Assembly: GCA_945483375.1 (NCBI GenBank)
Contig: CALYRQ010000001.1
Span: forward strand, 1 to 22,648
Length of the DNA: 22,648 nt
Direction: 5' to 3'
Origin: an uncultured Elusimicrobia bacterium
Lineage (GTDB): Bacteria; Elusimicrobiota; Elusimicrobia; Elusimicrobiales; Elusimicrobiaceae
Each line of letters opens with the position of its first letter. Position 1 is the stretch's first letter. The translations under genes were made by a program, and so were the position numbers. The notes below the pieces were generated by a model. It was not told where the DNA came from. It ran no database searches and worked only from the letters and a program-made list of their open reading frames with translations. Shown in pieces: positions 14,840-22,053 of this stretch.

Positions 14840-15937
14840 ATGAGAATCTTAAAACCGGAAATCGCCAAAGCGCGTAAAGAAAAAATTTTAAGGTGGGTAG
14901 TCCAACAATTTGTGGAAACCCGCCGGCCCGTGGGTTCACAGATGATTGTATCGTCCGCGTTGCAGGACGTATCCAGCGCCACCGTGCGCAACATTATGAA
15001 AGAACTGGAAGAAGAGGGTTACCTCTACCAGCCGCATACGTCCGGCGGGCGTATTCCAACGGATAAAGCCTACCGCTATTATGTGGATTACCTTGCCAAC
15101 GTGCAAAAAATGGCCGCACAGGAACGCCAACGCATTGAAGAACAGTACGACGCCCGCGTAAACGAGGTGGATAATATGCTTGTGCAGACGTCGCGTTTAC
15201 TGGCCATGCTGTCCGGCGCGGCGGGATTTGTGTATACCTCTAACGTGCAGGACCAACGCGTCCAGCGGCTTGATTTTATTCCGCTTGCCCCCGGTATGAT
15301 TTTGGCGGTACTGGTCACCCAGTCCGGCGCAGTGCGCCATTGGCCGGTCCGCACGGGGTATATTATTGAGCCTTCCCGTCTGCGCGTGCTCAGCCGTTTT
15401 ATTAACGAGGAAATTTCCGGCCTTACGTTGGCCGACGCCCGCCGCATTTTGTGGCAGCACGTGCAGTCCGGCCACCGCGAATTGGCCGGCGTGGCGGACC
15501 TGGCCGCCCAGGTATTAAAAGATATCGAACGCCCCCAAACGGGCGACGAATTATATGTGGAAGGCATTGGCCGCTTGTTGGAAAACACGACCGAGGACGA
15601 TTACGAAGATTTAAAACAAATGATGCGCGTAGTGGAAGAGCGCGAACGTTTTTCTTCGCTGTTAAGCGAAAAAATGACGGATATGGAAAAGTCCAACCAA
15701 AAGTTAAGCGTCAGTATCGGCAGCGAGAACGAGCTTAAAGAACTTAAAAATTTAAGTATTGTTACCACCGCCTGCCGCGTGGGGGACAAAACGGTTGGCA
15801 TGTTGGGCATTATAGGGCCCAAACATATGGAATATACGCGGGTGATGTCTTTGGTGAATTTCATCGGGGACTTATTGGAAGCGTCCATGCAAAACTGGTC
15901 CGCTCTGCCCGCCGGGGGTGAAGACGATTATGAGTAA
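14840..15937 (+). CDS. hrcA: Heat-inducible transcription repressor HrcA
   Basis: A 365-residue protein, slightly longer than the usual 340-350. Residues 1-75 form the winged helix: RKEKILRWVVQQFVETRRPVGSQMI, then SSATVRNIMKELEEEGYLYQPHTSGGRIPTDKAYRYYVDYL, an almost invariant signature. The GAF-like central and C-terminal part includes LDFIPLAPGMILAVLVTQSG and GIIGPKHMEYTRVMSLVNFIGDLL, the dimerisation and effector part. HrcA binds CIRCE, needs GroEL for active folding in other bacteria, and releases DNA on heat shock. A CIRCE site lies just upstream. The SD before the ATG is weak. grpE starts inside its last codons. Confidence 0.97.
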   Translation: MRILKPEIAKARKEKILRWVVQQFVETRRPVGSQMIVSSALQDVSSATVRNIMKELEEEGYLYQPHTSGGRIPTDKAYRYYVDYLANVQKMAAQERQRIEEQYDARVNEVDNMLVQTSRLLAMLSGAAGFVYTSNVQDQRVQRLDFIPLAPGMILAVLVTQSGAVRHWPVRTGYIIEPSRLRVLSRFINEEISGLTLADARRILWQHVQSGHRELAGVADLAAQVLKDIERPQTGDELYVEGIGRLLENTTEDDYEDLKQMMRVVEERERFSSLLSEKMTDMEKSNQKLSVSIGSENELKELKNLSIVTTACRVGDKTVGMLGIIGPKHMEYTRVMSLVNFIGDLLEASMQNWSALPAGGEDDYE

Positions 15938-16502
15938 GAAACATAAACACGAACAGTCCGCCGAGCAGGAACTGGACGAACGGGATTTGCCGGAAGTCGC
16001 CGAACCGGAAGTTGAAGTCAAACCGGAAGACGAACCGGCCGAAGAACAAAAGCCCGATTATTACGCCCAGCTGGTACGGCTCAGCGCGGATTTTGACAAC
16101 TTCCGCAAACGCACCGAACGTGAAAAAGCGTCTTTTTTGGCCTACGGCAAAAAACAGCTGGCCGAAAAACTGCTTCCTTCCTATGAAGTGCTCTTAAGAC
16201 AAGCCGAAAAAATGGATAAGCAAGATGCTTCCGCCGAATGTTCGGCCGAACTCAAAGGCGTAAAAGACGGAATCAAAATGGTTCTGACCGAAATGGAAAA
16301 AGCGTTCCGTTCCGAAGGCATCGAACGCATGGACGTGTTGGATAAACCTTACGACCCGCAGACGCAGGAAGTGGTGGCGATGATTCCCTCGTCCGTAGAC
16401 CAGGACGGCCTTGTGTTGCAGGAAGTTCAAATGGGATTTTTGATGGACGGCAAAGTTCTGCGCCCCGCGCGGGTCATTGTCGGACAGCACGCGGAAGGTT
16501 AA
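15930..16502 (+). CDS. grpE: Nucleotide exchange factor GrpE
   Basis: A 190-residue protein. I chose the ATG at 15930 (MSKKHKHE), which overlaps the hrcA end by 8 bp; a GTG at 15918 would add four residues and has less suitable SD spacing (GGGGG near 15913). The N-terminus is acidic and probably disordered (EVAEPEVEVKPEDEPAEEQ). The long coiled-coil helix includes YAQLVRLSADFDNFRKRTEREK, and the beta domain has the signature YDPQTQEVVAMIPSS...GLVLQEVQMGFLMDGKVLRPARVIV. GrpE promotes ADP release from DnaK and acts as a thermosensor. The gene lies between hrcA and dnaK, as usual. Confidence 0.96.
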   Translation: MSKKHKHEQSAEQELDERDLPEVAEPEVEVKPEDEPAEEQKPDYYAQLVRLSADFDNFRKRTEREKASFLAYGKKQLAEKLLPSYEVLLRQAEKMDKQDASAECSAELKGVKDGIKMVLTEMEKAFRSEGIERMDVLDKPYDPQTQEVVAMIPSSVDQDGLVLQEVQMGFLMDGKVLRPARVIVGQHAEG

Positions 16503-16563
16503 AAACTAATTTTTCGCTTAGACGTGGGGTAAAAAAGTTTTAATCAAAAGGAGATAAAAAAGT

Positions 16564-18441
16564 ATGGCTAAAATTATTGGTATTGACTTGGGCACCTCCA
16601 ACACCGCCGCGGCGGTAATGGAAGGCGGCAGAGGAACGATCGTTCCGTCCGCCGAAGGCAGCTCTATCGGCGGGAAAGCGTTCCCGTCTTATGTGGCGTT
16701 TACGAAAGACGGCCAGCGCCTCGTGGGTGAACCGGCCCGCCGCCAGGCGATCGCCAACCCGGAAGGCACCGTCACCGCTTTCAAACGCAAAATGGGGGAA
16801 AACTACAAATTTAACTTGCGCGGGCAGGAATTTACGCCCCAGCAGTTGTCCGCTTTCGTGTTGCAGAAAGTGAAAAAAGACGCCGAAGCCTTTTTGGGCG
16901 AACCCGTGGAAAAAGCGGTCATCACCGTCCCGGCGTATTTTAACGACAACCAACGCCAGGCCACCAAAGACGCGGGCCGCATCGCGGGCCTGGAAGTGGT
17001 GCGCCTTGTAAACGAACCGACCGCGGCCGCGCTGGCTTTCGGTATCGATAAAGCGGGCAAAGAACAAAAAGTGCTCGTGTTTGACTTGGGCGGCGGTACG
17101 CTCGATGTCACCATTATGGAAATGGGTAAAGAAGGTACGTTCGAAGTAATCGCCACGTCCGGCGATACGCAGTTGGGCGGTACGGATATGGATAATGCCA
17201 TCATCGCCTGGATGGTGGACGAATTCCGCAAACAAACGGGTATCGATTTGTCCAAAGACAAACAAGCCCAGCAACGCTTGAAAGACGCGGCCGAAAAAGC
17301 CAAAATCGAACTGTCCACCACCATGGAAACGGACATTAATTTACCGTTTATTTCCGCCGGTGCGGACGGCCCGAAACACCTCGAACTCAAATTGTCCCGC
17401 GCCAAACTGGAAAGCCTGGTGGACGACATCGTCAAACGCTGCGCCAAATCCGTGGAACAGGCTTTGTCCGACGCCAAACTGTCTCCCAGCCAGATTGACC
17501 GCATTATTTTGGTCGGCGGTCCGACCCGTATGCCGATTGTGCAAAAATTCGTGGAAGACCTTGTGGGCAAAAAAATCGAACGCGGTATCGACCCGATGGA
17601 ATGTGTGGCGATCGGCGCAAGCGTACAGGCCGGTATTTTGACCGGGGACGTCAAAGACGTGCTTCTGTTGGACGTCACCCCGCTGTCCCTGGGCCTCGAA
17701 ACCCTGGGCGGCGTGTGCACGCGCTTAATCGAACGCAACACCACGATTCCTACGCGCAAATCGCAGGTATTCTCTACGGCTGCCGATAACCAGCCGGCGG
17801 TAACCATTAACGTCTTGCAGGGCGAACGCCCCATGGCCAAAGACAACGTGCCGCTCGGTAAATTCGACCTCGACGGTATTCCGCCCGCTCCGCGCGGCGT
17901 GCCGCAAATCGAAGTTACCTTCGATATCGACGCTAACGGTATTTTGAACGTGTCCGCCAAAGACTTGGGCACCAACAAGGAACAGCACATTACGATTACT
18001 TCTTCCAGCAAGCTCAGCGACGCGGAAGTGGAAAAATTCGTAAAAGACGCCGAAAAATTCGCTGAAGAAGATAAGAAACACAAAGAACTTATCGAAGCGA
18101 AAAACCAGGGCGACAGCGTGTTGTACCAGACCGAAAAATCGCTGAAAGAATACGGCGACAAAGTGTCCCAAGACGATCGCTTGGCCATTGAACGCGCCTT
18201 GGGCGATTTGAAAGAAGCCTTGAAAGGCGACGACGCGGCCAGAATAAAATCCGCTACCGACGCGGCGATGCAGGCCAGCCAGAAACTGGGCGAAGCAATG
18301 TACAAAGCCCAGCAGGCCAATGCCCAGGCCGGCGCGCAGGCGCAAGCCGGAGCCCAGCCGGGTGCCGAAGCTGCGGGTGCGCAAGCCAATGCCGCCGGAA
18401 ATAAAGACGACGTGGTGGAAGCCGAAGTCGTAGACAAATAA
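16564..18441 (+). CDS. dnaK: Molecular chaperone DnaK (Hsp70)
   Basis: A 625-residue protein of normal length. The ATPase domain has [19 protein letters not shown], the [17 protein letters not shown] motif, [28 protein letters not shown] and [13 protein letters not shown]. The linker [14 protein letters not shown] leads to the substrate-binding domain ([36 protein letters not shown]) and the helical lid. The tail is Ala/Gln/Gly-rich and ends EAEVVDK, the bacterial form of the C-terminal acidic motif. It is cytoplasmic and works with DnaJ and GrpE on unfolded chains. A strong SD (AAAAGGAG) lies before the ATG. dnaJ does not follow here. A terminator is next. Operon control is through the CIRCE site before hrcA. 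Confidence 0.99.
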   Translation: MAKIIGIDLGTSNTAAAVMEGGRGTIVPSAEGSSIGGKAFPSYVAFTKDGQRLVGEPARRQAIANPEGTVTAFKRKMGENYKFNLRGQEFTPQQLSAFVLQKVKKDAEAFLGEPVEKAVITVPAYFNDNQRQATKDAGRIAGLEVVRLVNEPTAAALAFGIDKAGKEQKVLVFDLGGGTLDVTIMEMGKEGTFEVIATSGDTQLGGTDMDNAIIAWMVDEFRKQTGIDLSKDKQAQQRLKDAAEKAKIELSTTMETDINLPFISAGADGPKHLELKLSRAKLESLVDDIVKRCAKSVEQALSDAKLSPSQIDRIILVGGPTRMPIVQKFVEDLVGKKIERGIDPMECVAIGASVQAGILTGDVKDVLLLDVTPLSLGLETLGGVCTRLIERNTTIPTRKSQVFSTAADNQPAVTINVLQGERPMAKDNVPLGKFDLDGIPPAPRGVPQIEVTFDIDANGILNVSAKDLGTNKEQHITITSSSKLSDAEVEKFVKDAEKFAEEDKKHKELIEAKNQGDSVLYQTEKSLKEYGDKVSQDDRLAIERALGDLKEALKGDDAARIKSATDAAMQASQKLGEAMYKAQQANAQAGAQAQAGAQPGAEAAGAQANAAGNKDDVVEAEVVDK

Positions 18442-18469
18442 GTATTTGGGTGGTAAATCAGAGAGTACA

Positions 18470-18497
18470 AAGGGGAACCGCAAGGTTCCCCTTTTTT
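18470..18497 (+). terminator. Intrinsic terminator of hrcA-grpE-dnaK
   Basis: AAGGGGAACC (18470-18479), loop GCAA, GGTTCCCCTT (18484-18493), then T-run. A perfect 10-bp stem with a GNRA-type tetraloop. Confidence 0.95.
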
Positions 18498-18523
18498 AAT
18501 TGCTTTTCCTTAAATATTTTCTC

Positions 18524-18551
18524 CTTACTTTTTGTACCGACAAAAAGTAAG
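18524..18551. repeat. 12-bp perfect hairpin CTTACTTTTTGT
   Basis: CTTACTTTTTGT, ACCG, ACAAAAAGTAAG is a perfect 12-bp inverted repeat, followed by GCAAAAAAC. It is a compact REP-like unit in noncoding DNA just after the dnaK terminator. Confidence 0.7.
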
Positions 18552-18561
18552 CAAAAAACTC

Positions 18562-18713
18562 GCAGGCCGGATCCTATAAAACGCACTCTCGGCGGACGTT
18601 TTTACAACTCGCTTCGCTCGAACAAATAAAAACGTTTTTCCGCCTTAAGGCGTTTTATAAACAGGATGAAGGCCTGCATTAACGGCAACGGAGAACGCTT
18701 TTTATAAACAGGA
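18562..18713. repeat. Long imperfect palindrome with a 3' partial repeat
   Basis: An inverted repeat runs from GCAGGCC (18562-18568) to GGCCTGC (18671-18677), about 116 bp. Paired segments inside include ATCCT with AGGAT, TATAAAACGC with GCGTTTTATA, GGCGG with CCGCC and CGTTTTT with AAAAACG. The loop carries its own small stem (GCTTCGC). TTTATAAACAGGA, part of the right arm (18654-18666), is repeated at 18701-18713. No coding capacity is evident, so it could be a small mobile repeat or a structured RNA. Confidence 0.6.
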
Positions 18714-18787
18714 CGAAAGGCGGGTATAAAATTAGGAAACGGCTTTCACTCTCTGTACGGAGCAGTATTGGCGGGAGTAAAATTTAC
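18714..18787. other. Rest of the gene-free gap before rsmE
   Basis: Together with the two repeats above, the 302 bp between the dnaK terminator and rsmE hold no gene I can support. This last part has no clear hairpin and leads into the rsmE -10 box. Confidence 0.4.
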
Positions 18788-18793
18788 TACAAT
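18788..18793 (+). promoter_or_regulatory. -10 box of rsmE, exactly 6 nt before the ATG
   Basis: TACAAT at 18788-18793, six bases (ATCCTT), then the ATG at 18800. There is no SD within 15 bp. The start site would coincide with the ATG (leaderless). The geometry equals that of tatD. Confidence 0.55.
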
Positions 18794-18799
18794 ATCCTT

Positions 18800-19495
18800 A
18801 TGTCCCAGTATTTTGCAGATATTAAAGAAACCGAATTTTTTTTAATGGATGCGGAAGCCCATCACGCTTCCGCCGTTGCCCGGCACGAAGAGGGCGATGA
18901 AATCCTGGTATTTGACGGTTCTGGCCGCCAATTTACCGGGCGGATTGACCGTATCCAAAAGAAATTTGTGCGCGGCACGCTGTTAAAACCGCGCGAAACG
19001 CGCCGCCCCGCGCTTGAATTGGAACTGTGTTTTGCCCCCAATTCCCGCACCGGGTTGGAGGACGTGCTTGATAAAGGTACGCAACTGGGCGTAGCGGCGT
19101 TCCGCCCGGTGATTACCGAACGTAGCGAATACGACGTGCTAAGAAAATGGGACGGCAAGAATGACCGCTGGCGCCAAATCATGATTTCCGCCTGTAAACA
19201 GTGCGATACCCCGTTCATACCCGAGATTTTGCCTCCGCTTAAATTTCCGCAGGCCATTTCGGAGGGGGTGCCGTCCCTGATTGCGTACGAGGCGGAAGAA
19301 TCTCATACGCTTTTTTGGGGACTGGAAAAACTGGGCAATCCCAAACGCTTGCGCGTGTTTGTCGGCCCCGCTGGCGGCTGGACGGACGAAGAAATCGTCG
19401 TGGCGGCGCAGTATAACGTATTGCCCGTTACGCTGGGCGTAAACATTCTGCGCGCGGAAACGGCCTGTATCGCCGTTGCCGCCAAACTTTTATAA
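18800..19495 (+). CDS. rsmE: 16S rRNA m3U1498 methyltransferase RsmE
   Basis: A 231-residue SPOUT-class enzyme of usual length. The N-terminal PUA-like domain has an AHHASAVARHEEGDEILVFDGSG segment. The C-terminal knot has LCFAPNSRTGLEDVLDKGTQLGVAAFRPVITERSE, a RWRQIMISACKQC segment (family: A-eQs/C-R), the SAM-binding VFVGPAGGWTDEE and the closing LGVNILRAETACIAVAAKLL. The family form of the last motif is LG-RILRaETA; here Asn replaces Arg in GVNILR. It methylates U1498 of 16S rRNA in the decoding centre after 30S assembly. There is no Shine-Dalgarno; the promoter -10 box lies 6 nt before the ATG. The next small ORF starts 1 bp after its stop. Confidence 0.95.
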   Translation: MSQYFADIKETEFFLMDAEAHHASAVARHEEGDEILVFDGSGRQFTGRIDRIQKKFVRGTLLKPRETRRPALELELCFAPNSRTGLEDVLDKGTQLGVAAFRPVITERSEYDVLRKWDGKNDRWRQIMISACKQCDTPFIPEILPPLKFPQAISEGVPSLIAYEAEESHTLFWGLEKLGNPKRLRVFVGPAGGWTDEEIVVAAQYNVLPVTLGVNILRAETACIAVAAKLL

Positions 19496-19496
19496 T

Positions 19497-19673
19497 ATGG
19501 GCAAACGTAAAAAAATACAACGCGTTTATCGGCATTCATCATCGGTGCAAAAGGACAGATCTGCATATTGGTTTGTTATTCTCCGTATCTTTTTGTGTTG
19601 GACCGTTATCGGTTTTTTGTTATCGTGGTTGGTTGGTGGCTGTTCTTTTATAAAAACCGTTATTTTCGAATAA
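19497..19673 (+). CDS. Small membrane protein, hypothetical
   Basis: A possible 58-residue protein starting at the ATG 1 bp after the rsmE stop (TAATATG), consistent with coupled translation but with no SD of its own. The N-terminal third is basic (GKRKKIQRVYRHSSSVQKDR) and is followed by one hydrophobic helix, YWFVILRIFLCWTVIGFLLSWLVGG, with a positive-inside arrangement. No family is recognised. The basic head plus single helix resembles small membrane proteins that accompany envelope or regulatory genes. It is short, so chance is possible; the coherent charge and helix pattern supports it. Confidence 0.45.
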   Translation: MGKRKKIQRVYRHSSSVQKDRSAYWFVILRIFLCWTVIGFLLSWLVGGCSFIKTVIFE

Positions 19674-19731
19674 TTTATATGACGGATTGTGGTCTCTAAA
19701 TTATTCCGCCGGTATAAACAAAAGGATCAAA

Positions 19732-19755
19732 ATGCTTTGTAAGCGTCAACGCTAA
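19732..19755 (+). other. Seven-codon ORF with a good Shine-Dalgarno
   Basis: AAAAGGA at 19720-19726 is followed 5 nt later by ATG and the peptide MLCKRQR, then a stop. The next gene at 19777 has no SD. A leader peptide or translation-control role is possible but rests on spacing only. Confidence 0.25.
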
Positions 19756-19776
19756 AACATGGCCGTTTGATGATTT

Positions 19777-20397
19777 ATGATTAAAAATTTTCTTAAAAAA
19801 TTGTGTACAGCCGACGCTGATGTGGATTTTCGTTCTGATCGGCTAGCAAGTACTTTGGGATTAGTGCTCGGGGTATTTTTAGGGATACAATCCTTTTTGT
19901 GGTTGCGGGGGAAGCTCTCCTCTGTTGCGGAACCTGTGCCGCAAACGGCGGTGCAAGTTTCGTCTGCGGAAGAAGAAGCCCAAAAAATGTCGCGTTTCTT
20001 GTCCGGCTTGCCGGAACTGGAACGTGCATTAGATTCCTGGTTTACCTTGTATGGGGCCCAGACGGACGGCTCCGTATGGCTTTTGTCCGACGAGGCTACC
20101 CCCGCATTAAATCCGTCCGCTGCTTCGCTCTTGGACTGTAAAGTGGATGACCCCACGGCGGAATTTCCACATTGCCAGGGGAACGTCTACAGTTTTTATG
20201 AGTTACAGTGCGATTATCAATCTTGTTCGTGGACGCTGTGCCGCCATAACGAAGAGCCGTATTCCTGCACGTATTCTATGACCGGCTACAGGGACCGATT
20301 CGGACATTGGGAATACGAGTGCAATGTTCTTATGCCGCCGGCCCGCGCGTTTTGCGAGTATTTGCAACGGGAAAAAGGCTTTACAATAAATGACTAA
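19777..20397 (+). CDS. Anchored Cys-rich protein with possible pilin-like C-terminal domain
   Basis: A 206-residue protein with no certain family. Residues about 24-44 are one membrane helix (ASTLGLVLGVFLGIQSFLWLR) after a charged N-terminus, so most of it is periplasmic. After a Val/Pro/Gln linker comes a helix (MSRFLSGLPELERALDSWFTLYG), then a Cys-rich domain (LLDCKVDD, FPHCQGN, ELQCDY, SCSWTLCRHN, YSCTYS, YECNVL, AFCEYL). An amphipathic Ala/Leu helix followed by paired cysteines and a closing Cys-x-x-Leu resembles the pilin proteins of this window (YFMANGEY...C...C.MFG). It lacks the GFTLIE signal. I infer a pilin-like domain on an ordinary anchor; other explanations are open. It overlaps mtaB by 8 bp and lacks a clear SD. 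The stop is inside mtaB. Confidence 0.7.
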   Translation: MIKNFLKKLCTADADVDFRSDRLASTLGLVLGVFLGIQSFLWLRGKLSSVAEPVPQTAVQVSSAEEEAQKMSRFLSGLPELERALDSWFTLYGAQTDGSVWLLSDEATPALNPSAASLLDCKVDDPTAEFPHCQGNVYSFYELQCDYQSCSWTLCRHNEEPYSCTYSMTGYRDRFGHWEYECNVLMPPARAFCEYLQREKGFTIND

Positions 20398-21625
20398 AAC
20401 TTTTTTTATTAAAACATTCGGGTGCCGCGTCAACCAGGTGGAAAGCCAAGCTATTTTGGAGCAGTTCCTGCGTGCCGGGGCCAAGCCCGCCGAGTCTTTT
20501 GAAACGGCGGATATCTGCGTGCTCAATACGTGCACCGTTACCCACCAGGCCGATAAAGACGTGGAAAAACAAATCCGCCAGATTTTGCGCCGCAATCCGG
20601 CCGCACGCCTCGTGCTGACGGGGTGCTATGCCATGGCGCATAAAGCTGAAGTGCAAAAGAAATTTTCGCAGGCCGAAATCGTCGGCAAGTACGAGCTGGG
20701 CCGCGTCCTTTTTAACGAAGAGGACGTCTGTTGGACCGTTTCCGGGCACGAAGGCCACAGCCGCGCGTTTATCAAAATTCAGGACGGGTGCGACTGTTTC
20801 TGTTCCTATTGTATCGTGCCGTTTGCCCGCAGTGAAAAGCGTTCCAAACCGCTCGCGGACGTGCTAACCGAAATCAAAACATTGGAAGAAAAAGGGTTTG
20901 CCGAAATCGTGCTGACGGGCATCAACATTGGCAATTACCGCTGTCCGCAGACGGGAGCGGATTTGGCTGAACTGTGCGAATACGTCGCACGCCAGCCGGG
21001 TACGTTTCGTATTCGGTTTTCCTCGATTGAACTGCAAACTGTAACGGGTGGTGTAATTGCGGCCATGGCTGCGCGGCCGGACCGTTTTTGCAATTATTTC
21101 CATTTACCTTTGCAGGCCGGATGCGATAAAGTGCTGCAGGACATGAACCGCCATTACGACACCGCTGCTTACCGCGCGCGCGTGGCGGATTTGCGTTCGC
21201 GGGTACCGCAAATCGGCATTTTTGCCGACGTTATTGCCGGCTATCCCACCGAAACGGAACAGGATTTTGAAGATACCGTCCGCTTTATCCGCGAGGTAAA
21301 ACTGGCCGGGCTTCACGTTTTCAGCTATTCGCCCCGCCCCGGTACGAAAGCCGCCCTCTTACAGCAGCTTCCGGCGCAGGTAATCAAACGCCGCGCCGAA
21401 ACGCTGCGCGCGTTGGATAAAGAACTGCGTGCCGCGTTTGCCGCGTCGCTCGTCGGTACAGAACAGACAGTGTTTATAGAAGAACACAAGGACGGGCGTC
21501 CGCACGGGATTACATCCAACTTCCAGCAGGTGGTATTGGAGGGGGAGAATCTTCCTCATCGCGGGTTGGTGAGGGCGAAGATTGTCCGCGCGGAAGGGGC
21601 GCTGTGTTATGGGGAAGTGGTGTAA
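20390..21625 (+). CDS. mtaB: tRNA t6A37 methylthiotransferase MtaB
   Basis: A 411-residue radical SAM enzyme of the MtaB/YqeV branch. It converts t6A37 to ms2t6A37 in tRNAs reading ANN codons. The N-terminal methylthiotransferase domain has FGCRVNQVESQ, NTCTVT and LVLTGCYAM with the auxiliary cluster cysteines Cys11, Cys48 and Cys79. The radical SAM cluster is DGCDCFCSYCIVPFARS, with Cys134, Cys138 and Cys141; an extra Cys136 lies in the middle. GINIGNYRC, RIRFSSIEL, FHLPLQAGCDKVLQDMNRHY and DVIAGYPTETEQDFEDT are family motifs. The C-terminal TRAM-like region is short but present (TVFIEEHKDGR, RGLVRAKIV). The GCRVNQ form separates MtaB from MiaB and RimO. It begins inside the previous gene with an 8-bp overlap, so expression is probably coupled. 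Confidence 0.95.
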   Translation: MTKTFFIKTFGCRVNQVESQAILEQFLRAGAKPAESFETADICVLNTCTVTHQADKDVEKQIRQILRRNPAARLVLTGCYAMAHKAEVQKKFSQAEIVGKYELGRVLFNEEDVCWTVSGHEGHSRAFIKIQDGCDCFCSYCIVPFARSEKRSKPLADVLTEIKTLEEKGFAEIVLTGINIGNYRCPQTGADLAELCEYVARQPGTFRIRFSSIELQTVTGGVIAAMAARPDRFCNYFHLPLQAGCDKVLQDMNRHYDTAAYRARVADLRSRVPQIGIFADVIAGYPTETEQDFEDTVRFIREVKLAGLHVFSYSPRPGTKAALLQQLPAQVIKRRAETLRALDKELRAAFAASLVGTEQTVFIEEHKDGRPHGITSNFQQVVLEGENLPHRGLVRAKIVRAEGALCYGEVV

Positions 21626-21660
21626 TAACAACTGATGTTAACTTCTACAATTCGCAGAAC
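21624..21660. repeat. Direct repeat copy 1, at the mtaB stop
   Basis: The first 21 bp (AATAACAACTGATGTTAACT plus one T, 21624-21644) recur exactly at 21867-21887. The next bases (CAATT and AACGG) are also similar in both copies. This copy includes two bases of the mtaB stop codon and leads into the terminator at 21657. Confidence 0.75.
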
Positions 21661-21687
21661 GGGCAGCAAGGGTTTTTCTGCCCGTTC
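21657..21687 (+). terminator. Terminator-like hairpin after mtaB
   Basis: GAACGGGCAG (21657-21666) and CTGCCCGTTC (21678-21687) form a perfect 10-bp stem with an 11-nt loop, then TTGCTTGT. The T-tract is interrupted. Confidence 0.7.
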
Positions 21688-21866
21688 TTGCTTGTAAGGG
21701 CCAACAATTTGCTAAATTCTATTATCTTATGCGTCCCTCAGCCTTGACGTGGCTACAGCCACGCCGAGTGGCGGCCCGCAGGGTGCTGACTAGCCCGCAC
21801 AATCTAAAGCGAATTTAACAAATCAGGCAATCTTCTATTGTGTTATTCTAATCTGCACGGCATTTG
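21688..21866. other. Gene-free stretch between the duplicated modules
   Basis: No gene is supported here. It contains a CGTGGC, TACA, GCCACG hairpin (21748-21763) and TGGCGGCCCGCAGGGT (21769-21784), which matches 14 of 16 bases at 14050-14065 in the prepilin 2 leader. A TATTAT (21720-21725) could be a -10 box for a small RNA, but nothing else supports this. Confidence 0.35.
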
Positions 21867-21904
21867 AATAACAACTGATGTTAACTTGCAATTTGCGCAC
21901 AACG
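21867..21904. repeat. Direct repeat copy 2
   Basis: The exact 21-bp match to 21624-21644 occupies 21867-21887, then similar GCAATTTGCGC. It lies 243 bp downstream of copy 1 and again leads into a strong hairpin, but no gene ends here. Confidence 0.75.
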
Positions 21905-21932
21905 GATAAGAAAGAGATTTCTTATCCGTTGT
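21899..21932 (+). terminator. Second terminator-like hairpin, orphan
   Basis: ACAACGGATAAG (21899-21910) and CTTATCCGTTGT (21921-21932), perfect 12-bp stem, 10-nt loop, then TGCTTATTTTG. The stem differs from the first hairpin, but position and tail (TTGCTT) match it. Confidence 0.65.
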
Positions 21933-21963
21933 TGCTTATTTTGTCCGCACTTTCCCAGTCGTC

Positions 21964-21987
21964 ATTCCCGAGGTTGTAGTCGGGAAT
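21964..21987. repeat. REP-like hairpin (ATTCCCGA family) before prepilin 3
   Basis: ATTCCCGA (21964-21971), loop GGTTGTAG, TCGGGAAT (21980-21987), preceded by GTC to give the shared GTCATTC start. A perfect 8-bp stem in the same family as 14035-14072. Confidence 0.6.
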
Positions 21988-22021
21988 CTTCCGCTCATTT
22001 GTCTTTGTTGTTTTGCAGGCC

Positions 22022-22051
22022 TTGACTCGTTTTTTTTTTGATAAATTGGGA
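22022..22051 (+). promoter_or_regulatory. Poly-T/GATAA block of prepilin 3, directly before the ATG
   Basis: TTGACTCG, ten T (22030-22039), then GATAAATTGGGA. With TTGACT as -35 and TAAATT (22042-22047) as -10, the spacer is 14 bp and the ATG at 22054 lies 6 nt after the -10, so the mRNA may be leaderless or nearly so. GGGA could instead be a short SD. Confidence 0.5.
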
Positions 22052-22053
22052 AT

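Noticed and set aside
16803..18470. Very long open frame on the minus strand opposite dnaK (555 codons)
   Set aside because: It is a shadow of the high-GC third-position bias in dnaK; the product is Ser/Pro/Thr-rich with no family features, and dnaK on the plus strand is certain.
18524..18713. CRISPR array
   Set aside because: The repeats are palindromic and differ in size; there is no regular repeat-spacer pattern and no cas gene.
21720..21866. Small RNA gene in the gap after mtaB
   Set aside because: A TATTAT box and a hairpin are present, but no -35 and no recognisable RNA family; too weak to call.
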